DNA from: Gemmatimonadaceae bacterium
GTDB lineage: Bacteria; Gemmatimonadota; Gemmatimonadetes; Gemmatimonadales; Gemmatimonadaceae
Direction: 5' to 3'
Length of the DNA stretch: 64,000 nucleotides
Assembly: GCA_016742275.1 (NCBI GenBank)
Contig: JACVCD010000012.1
Span: 87,479 to 151,478, forward strand
Made by a program: the position numbers and the translations under genes. Below, piece by piece: positions 59,626 to 64,000 of this stretch. The notes below the pieces were generated by a model. It did no database searches. It saw only the letters and a program-made list of their open reading frames with translations, and was not told where the DNA came from. Position 1 is the first letter of the stretch. Every line of letters begins with the position of its first letter.

Positions 59626-60689
59626 GCCACACCTCCGGCGGAACGCTGATCAACCCGTGTCCGAGGATCGGGGATGGCCGGCGAACTGATAGGGGTTTGT
59701 TCATCACGGCGGCGATCCACTGCCCACACCGATCCCGGAAGTGTCTTTGCGTAACTCTTCATCTCCGTCGCCAACTCGCTGACCTCGATAGCCCGCGTGA
59801 AATGACGCCGCTGATTGGTCACCACACCCACTGACACCGTCATCAGGGGCACGCGGTGCAACTGTCCTCGGCGATCCTTGCCGAAGAAATATCCCACGCG
59901 ACGGTCCTGCTCGGAATACTGCCAGGGCACCAATTCGTCAAACACCTGCACCACATCGTCGCAAACTCGTGATACAGCCGCAAGCGGAATGGTGAACAAA
60001 AAGTCGTCGCCACCGATGTGCCCGACAAATCCCTCGGCGCCACACCACCCTTTCACCACGTCATGCAGCAGGCGGGCCACGAGTTGAATGACCTTGTCGC
60101 CTCGGTGATAGCCATAGCGGTCATTGAACTCCTTGAAGTGGTCGAGGTCGGCGTAGCAGGCCGCGAATTTTTCGCCTGACGCCACACGTCGCGCGAGTTC
60201 AGCGGCAATCTCACGCGCACCAGGGAGGCGCGTGGACGGGTGGACGTCTACATCGCGATCACTTCGGCGCAGCATGGCGCGGGCACGGGCGGTGGCCTCC
60301 ACCTCGTCCACTTCCTCACGCAGGACTTCATCCGCCCCCGCTTCGAATGCCTCAGCAAACGCTGAGGCAGGAACGAGCATGAGTACCGGCACGATGCCGG
60401 TGAAGGCGTCCCGCTTGAGGCGCCGGCACGTATCGAGACACTTCGCGAGCCACTCGGAATCCGGTGCTGACGGGGCCGCACTGTCGACATCGGAATCGCG
60501 TTCGTGCGACCATGCATCCAGGATGATCAGCCGTGGGCGGGATTTGAGCGCACCCGCCACAATGAGGTCCGGCTCATCGGTTCGCTGGCACGACTGTGCC
60601 TCCTGGCCAAGCAGGACCTGTACCCACGACGGATCGACCACGCGTCGCGTGAGATACATCGCGCTCTGGTCGTCAGGGGTGGCGGTCAT
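59622..60689 (-). CDS. GGDEF-domain protein with receiver-like N-terminus, GGDDF active site
   Basis: 355 residues from ATG 60689 (ATG 60659 also possible). The N-terminal ~150 residues resemble a divergent receiver domain (PRLIILDAW, GIVPVLMLVPASAFAEAFEAGADEVL). The C-terminal GGDEF domain shows FAACYADLDHFKEFNDRYGYHRGDKVI, then HIGGDDFLF where a catalytic Glu is replaced by Asp. The allosteric RxxD site five residues before it reads GAEG, so product inhibition is absent. Could be a weak cyclase or a c-di-GMP/GTP sensor. Overlaps the zinc-ribbon gene. Confidence 0.85.
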   Translation of the reverse strand: MTATPDDQSAMYLTRRVVDPSWVQVLLGQEAQSCQRTDEPDLIVAGALKSRPRLIILDAWSHERDSDVDSAAPSAPDSEWLAKCLDTCRRLKRDAFTGIVPVLMLVPASAFAEAFEAGADEVLREEVDEVEATARARAMLRRSDRDVDVHPSTRLPGAREIAAELARRVASGEKFAACYADLDHFKEFNDRYGYHRGDKVIQLVARLLHDVVKGWCGAEGFVGHIGGDDFLFTIPLAAVSRVCDDVVQVFDELVPWQYSEQDRRVGYFFGKDRRGQLHRVPLMTVSVGVVTNQRRHFTRAIEVSELATEMKSYAKTLPGSVWAVDRRRDEQTPISSPAIPDPRTRVDQRSAGGVA

Positions 60690-60823
60690 CCAGGAGGTGG
60701 CAGAAGTCGAAAACCCAGGCACTTGGACGCGAACATGCCTCGGGATGCCCGCTGACGGGAACCCGAAGAGGCACCGGTCCAAACTTGGGCGTAACCTCCT
60801 GACGATCAACTTCCGTCATTCGG

Positions 60824-60849
60824 CACGTTGTGCTCGGCGTCACAACGTG
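60824..60849. repeat. Perfect inverted repeat in the gap upstream of the GGDEF gene
   Basis: Nine-base arms CACGTTGTG / CACAACGTG with an eight-base spacer. It lies in the 230-base non-coding gap between the exported hypothetical gene and the GGDEF gene. No T run on either strand, so an operator for a dimeric regulator is more likely than a terminator. Nothing else was recognised in this gap. Confidence 0.45.
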
Positions 60850-60919
60850 TCCTTGTGAGGCTCAAGTCGTCTCCGACCGGGGCCCAGACGGCTCCCAATG
60901 GCCCGTCAGGACAGCGTAA

Positions 60920-61891
60920 TCAGCGAGCCAGGGTGAGACCGGCCTGCCAGACATTGCGGCCTTCTGCAGGGTCTCCCACGGGAACTACGCGTGTCTGGAT
61001 CCGAGCCACCGACAGACCACCGACGCTGCCATACCGTCTCACGCGCACACTGACGTAGGCGTCGATCATGCTGGCCAGGTGATTCATGGCTACGAGACCC
61101 AGATAGTTCACCGCTCGCTGATAGCTGCGGTTCGCGCTGCGAATGGCCTGGCGGTAGACATCCTGCTGGAGTTGGGCATCGCGCCAGCTCCATCGGAAGT
61201 CCTCCGTCACGGCATAGCGAAGATAGAACGCGAGCGCTCGTCGATACTCTGGACTGTCCACTGGAGGCGCGACTTCTGGATCGAACCAATACGTCTCGCG
61301 AGCCTGCAGCCACCGATGCCCGTTGTATGTATCCGGATTGGTTTCGGGGTCGATCGCACCGCCGGGAATACGATCATAGGCGCCACTCTCGAGATAATTC
61401 TCGAGAATTTCGTAGTAGTCCCATGACTTGTTGATGCCAACACCACCAAACTGCTGTCGCGCGACCTCATTGGCGATCGAGCGATACGAATTGCGTTCGT
61501 TATTGGCATCGCGTCGGGTGACCAGGAACTGGACCAGCAGATATCCGTCGGCCACGAGGTACGCGACACTCCGCTCTTGACGCAGTGCGAACTGCCCACT
61601 GCCAGGTAGCACAGCCGATGCCACAGGTGCCCACCATGGCGACGGACTCGAGTCAGCGCGAATGGGCTGGCGAGCATCGAAGGCGCTCATCGGCAACAAT
61701 GCCGTTCCGGTTGGAGCCGGCTCACTCAAACGAAACTGTGCCCGGAGAGCGACAGGTTCCTGCACGACAGCATGCACTCCGGCTGCCGCGGACGCCGGGG
61801 TCTGCGCAAGTGCGGGCCTAGCCAGGGCCGAGAAGACGAGAAGCCATAGCGCGGACGCCATCATGGGCCGCTGACGCAGCCGCAGATACAT
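60920..61891 (-). CDS. Exported hypothetical protein (DUF5683-like)
   Basis: 323 residues with a signal peptide (MYLRLRQRPMM, hydrophobic core SALWLLVFSALAR, cleavage after ALAQ). The middle contains WWAPVASAVLPGSGQFALRQERSVAYLVADGYLLVQFL, a PG-SGQ pattern resembling DUF5683 membrane-associated proteins, plus one hydrophobic stretch. The rest is charged and aromatic-rich. Function unknown. It shares one base with the PorV-like gene, so the two are probably produced together in the envelope. Confidence 0.7.
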   Translation of the reverse strand: MYLRLRQRPMMASALWLLVFSALARPALAQTPASAAAGVHAVVQEPVALRAQFRLSEPAPTGTALLPMSAFDARQPIRADSSPSPWWAPVASAVLPGSGQFALRQERSVAYLVADGYLLVQFLVTRRDANNERNSYRSIANEVARQQFGGVGINKSWDYYEILENYLESGAYDRIPGGAIDPETNPDTYNGHRWLQARETYWFDPEVAPPVDSPEYRRALAFYLRYAVTEDFRWSWRDAQLQQDVYRQAIRSANRSYQRAVNYLGLVAMNHLASMIDAYVSVRVRRYGSVGGLSVARIQTRVVPVGDPAEGRNVWQAGLTLAR

Positions 61892-62871
61892 CAGAAGCGC
61901 GCTCGCAGCGTCACGTACGTTGGCGGATTGCCTCCCGACGTGGAGAGCAGATCGAATCGTCGCGCGACTTCAAAACCAAGCGCTCCGCGCTGAAAGCCGA
62001 AACCCAGAGAAGGTCCCCCGCCCTCACCAGCCTGCATCTTGTACCCCCCGCGCAGATACAGCTGGTCGCGATATCCGAGTTCCGCGCCGATACCCGCGGC
62101 ACTGCCACCAAGTGCCGATGCACTCATCATGTCACCGGCGACTTCCAGCGAAGCCTGCCGCGTGTCCAGCGCCTTGAGTGGCACACGCACACGCACACCG
62201 CCCTGCACAATACGCGGCAACTGATCGGCCTGCGCACGATCCTTCACAGACAACGCCTGACCGATATTGCGCACCGACAGTCCGAGCGTCACCGGCAGTT
62301 TGATCGGCACTACATACTGCGCACCGAAGTCCACCGCATTCGTTGACCCGGATCGCACGGGGACATCACCACAAATACCGGCGCAGGCAAAACGAAGCAT
62401 GATGAACTTGTATGTGAGCCCTGCGCTCAACGACTTACCGATCGGCGTTGCATAGGACACCGCCAGTTGGTAGCTGCGATTGGTGATATTGCCGAGGATA
62501 TTGCCGTTATTGTCGGAATTTTCCTGATCACCGTAGTCGACCAGATAGGCAGAGCCCGCAAGCGTACCGAGCACTTTGGACGGTGCGGAAAAAGCCAGCA
62601 TTGTGGTGTTGGCGATGAACGACTGCACGTTGTGCACCGCGAGTTCCTTCTTGGTCAGTCGCGCCAGTCCTGCCGCGTTCCACCACATCGCTTCGGTTCC
62701 GAGCGATGAATCAGCGGAAACAGCTTCCCCCATTCCGACGGCTCGTGATCCGAACGGAAGCATGAGGAAGAGCCCTCCTTCCTGTGCAGCGAGTCCGCTC
62801 GCCGCACACGCAAGAAGAGCAACTGATCCGAGCAGGCGATTGATCCACGACAGCACGCGAGAGCCTCGCAT
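61891..62871 (-). CDS. PorV/PorQ-family outer-membrane beta-barrel protein
   Basis: 326 residues from ATG 62871, which overlaps the era stop (TAATG); the frame is open upstream but inside era. Signal peptide core LLGSVALLACAASGLAAQ. The mature start FLMLPFGSRAVGMGEAVSADSSLGTEAMWWNAAGLARL is the PorV/PorQ (UPF0164) signature, and beta strands run to a C-terminal Phe (YVTLRARF). In Bacteroidota PorV shuttles T9SS cargo; no other T9SS gene is in this window. Confidence 0.83.
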   Translation of the reverse strand: MRGSRVLSWINRLLGSVALLACAASGLAAQEGGLFLMLPFGSRAVGMGEAVSADSSLGTEAMWWNAAGLARLTKKELAVHNVQSFIANTTMLAFSAPSKVLGTLAGSAYLVDYGDQENSDNNGNILGNITNRSYQLAVSYATPIGKSLSAGLTYKFIMLRFACAGICGDVPVRSGSTNAVDFGAQYVVPIKLPVTLGLSVRNIGQALSVKDRAQADQLPRIVQGGVRVRVPLKALDTRQASLEVAGDMMSASALGGSAAGIGAELGYRDQLYLRGGYKMQAGEGGGPSLGFGFQRGALGFEVARRFDLLSTSGGNPPTYVTLRARF

Positions 62872-63749
62872 TACGCGCGGCTGTTGGGATCGCCGTAACC
62901 GAGTCGCATGACCGCACTTCGGTTGCGCCGCCAATTGGGAAGCACCTTGACCCATAGATCCAGATAGACGGGCTGGCCGACAAATCGCTCGATCTTCTCG
63001 CGAGCGGTCTTTCCCATCTTCTTGATCTGCTGTCCGTTCGCGCCAATCACGATGCGTTTCTGGCTTTCCCGTTCGACATGAATCACCGCTCGAATGTACA
63101 GCGGTGTCGAGCCTTCCCGATACTCTTCAATCTCGCACGCCAACGCGTGCGGTACTTCATCACCGAGCTGCTCCATAGCGGTCTCGCGCACAAACTCCGC
63201 GCAGAAGAATCGCATGGGCTGGGTTGAAATCTCGTCGTCAGGATAGAAATACGGGCTGACCGGCAATCTGTCCGTGATTGCCATCACCAACTGATCGACT
63301 CCGTTGCCCGTTCCGGCCGACAGTTGCACAGCATCGGGATACTGCTTGGCAAGCACCTCCCGCCGCTCGGCATCCAGCAGATCGACCTTGTTGAGTGCGA
63401 GAACGACCGGTGCTCGCGGCGCGTGCTCGAGCTGTGCCGCCAAGGCAAAAGATTCTGGTACTCCGCCTGTCGCATCGACAACGTGCACGAGCACATCGGC
63501 ATCACGCACGGCCGCCAGTGCCGCGTTACGCATTGCACTGTGCAGTGTGTCGTTTGGCTTGAGCAAGCCGGGCGTATCGAGAATGATCATTTGTGCCTCT
63601 CCTTCAGTGCGAATACCCACCACCCGATGCCGCGTGCTTTGCGGCTTGTTGGATGTGATGGCGAGCTTCTCTCCAACCAGGCGATTGAGCAGGGTGGATT
63701 TCCCGGCGTTTGGGAATCCGGCCACAGTGACGATGCCTGCTTTGGTCAT
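62871..63749 (-). CDS. era: GTPase Era
   Basis: Ribosome assembly GTPase acting on the 3' end of 16S rRNA. 292 residues. G1 GFPNAGKSTLLNRL, G2 region NKPQSTRHRV, G3 DTPGL, G4 LNKVD, and a C-terminal KH domain with VIGANGQQIKKMGKTAREKIE. Length typical. Lies beside the rRNA operon end. Confidence 0.97.
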   Translation of the reverse strand: MTKAGIVTVAGFPNAGKSTLLNRLVGEKLAITSNKPQSTRHRVVGIRTEGEAQMIILDTPGLLKPNDTLHSAMRNAALAAVRDADVLVHVVDATGGVPESFALAAQLEHAPRAPVVLALNKVDLLDAERREVLAKQYPDAVQLSAGTGNGVDQLVMAITDRLPVSPYFYPDDEISTQPMRFFCAEFVRETAMEQLGDEVPHALACEIEEYREGSTPLYIRAVIHVERESQKRIVIGANGQQIKKMGKTAREKIERFVGQPVYLDLWVKVLPNWRRNRSAVMRLGYGDPNSRA

Positions 63750-63877
63750 GCCTGATGCATTCGAAGAAGAGACGAGAGAACGAGAAAGGATTAGGGTAAG
63801 TGATTGTGTGGTCTGATGCTACCGCATGAATCGTCATTCGAAACAGAGAATCAGCGCTATTGCAGCGATATACAACG

Positions 63878-63911
63878 CAAAACCCCCGCCATTCCGAAGA
63901 ATGACGGGGGT
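63878..63911 (-). terminator. Rho-independent terminator of the rRNA operon
   Basis: A 13-bp stem (63882-63894 with 63899-63911, one wobble pair) capped by a TTCG tetraloop and followed by a four-T run on the - strand. It follows the 5S rRNA end by about nine bases. Nothing else is recognised between here and era. Confidence 0.88.
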
Positions 63912-63919
63912 CTGCAAAA

Positions 63920-64000
63920 GGTGCCGGCAACGGCCTACTCTCCCGCGAGCTCTCGCCCGGAGTACCATCGGCGCTATCAGGCTTGACGACCGTGTTCGGG
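63920..64000 (-). rRNA. rrf: 5S ribosomal RNA (partial, 3' part)
   Basis: The - strand reads CCCGAACACGGTCGTCAAGC..., then AGCGCCGATGGTACTCCGGG and GCGGGAGAGTAGGCCGTTGCC, the conserved 5S loops and stems. The gene continues beyond the right edge, so 23S and 16S should lie further out on the same strand. The 3' end near 63920 is estimated. Confidence 0.93.

Overview
The window comes from the chromosome of a high-GC Gram-negative bacterium, most probably a Gemmatimonadota (Gemmatimonas-like) species. The lineage is inferred from gene content; no 16S rRNA is present. The evidence is a complete lipid A/KDO/Lpt/Bam/Lol envelope gene set combined with genes more typical of Firmicutes (mcsA-mcsB-clpC, bshC, and the order DUF512 radical SAM-der-plsY-gpsA). 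There are no insertion sequences, prophage genes or CRISPR arrays, so this is core chromosome.

The layout is dominated by one strand switch. From 1 to 19,995 almost every gene is on the + strand (terC is the exception); from 20,428 to the end every gene is on the - strand. The two blocks converge on a 432-base intergenic stretch holding a terminator for each side and, at 20,242-20,269, a 28-bp sequence that matches bacterial dif sites closely. I read this as the replication terminus and chromosome dimer resolution site, with replication forks arriving from both sides. A Xer-type recombinase gene lies 20 kb away at the left edge.

Left block: xer, trpG/pabA, terC (opposite strand), then a tightly overlapping envelope operon, kdsB-pyrG-kdsA-kdsC-kdsD-lptC-lptA-lptB-rpoN. 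It makes CMP-KDO, including its CTP, and builds part of the LPS transport machine. Next is a membrane glycosylation group (GT2, GT4, LPG-synthase-like flippase, YfhO-like multispanning protein, DPM1-like synthase) ending in dapF.

Right block, read leftward from the right edge: 5S rRNA end, era, PorV-like and other exported proteins, GGDEF protein, zinc-ribbon protein, prfB with its programmed +1 frameshift, lysS, lolC and lolD, mcsA-mcsB-clpC, bamA-skp-lpxD-lpxC/fabZ-lpxA-oxidoreductase-lpxB-acyltransferase-lpxK (outer-membrane assembly and lipid A), gdhA, rlmH, bshC, murJ-uvrC-thrC, a TPR protein, DUF512-der-plsY-gpsA-merR-surE-pcm, an acidic hypothetical protein, acyP, apt, tRNA-Arg(CCU) and a TPR membrane protein beside the dif region. 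Most neighbours overlap by 1-8 bases (ATGA or GTGA junctions), which points to long co-transcribed units and settles many start codons.
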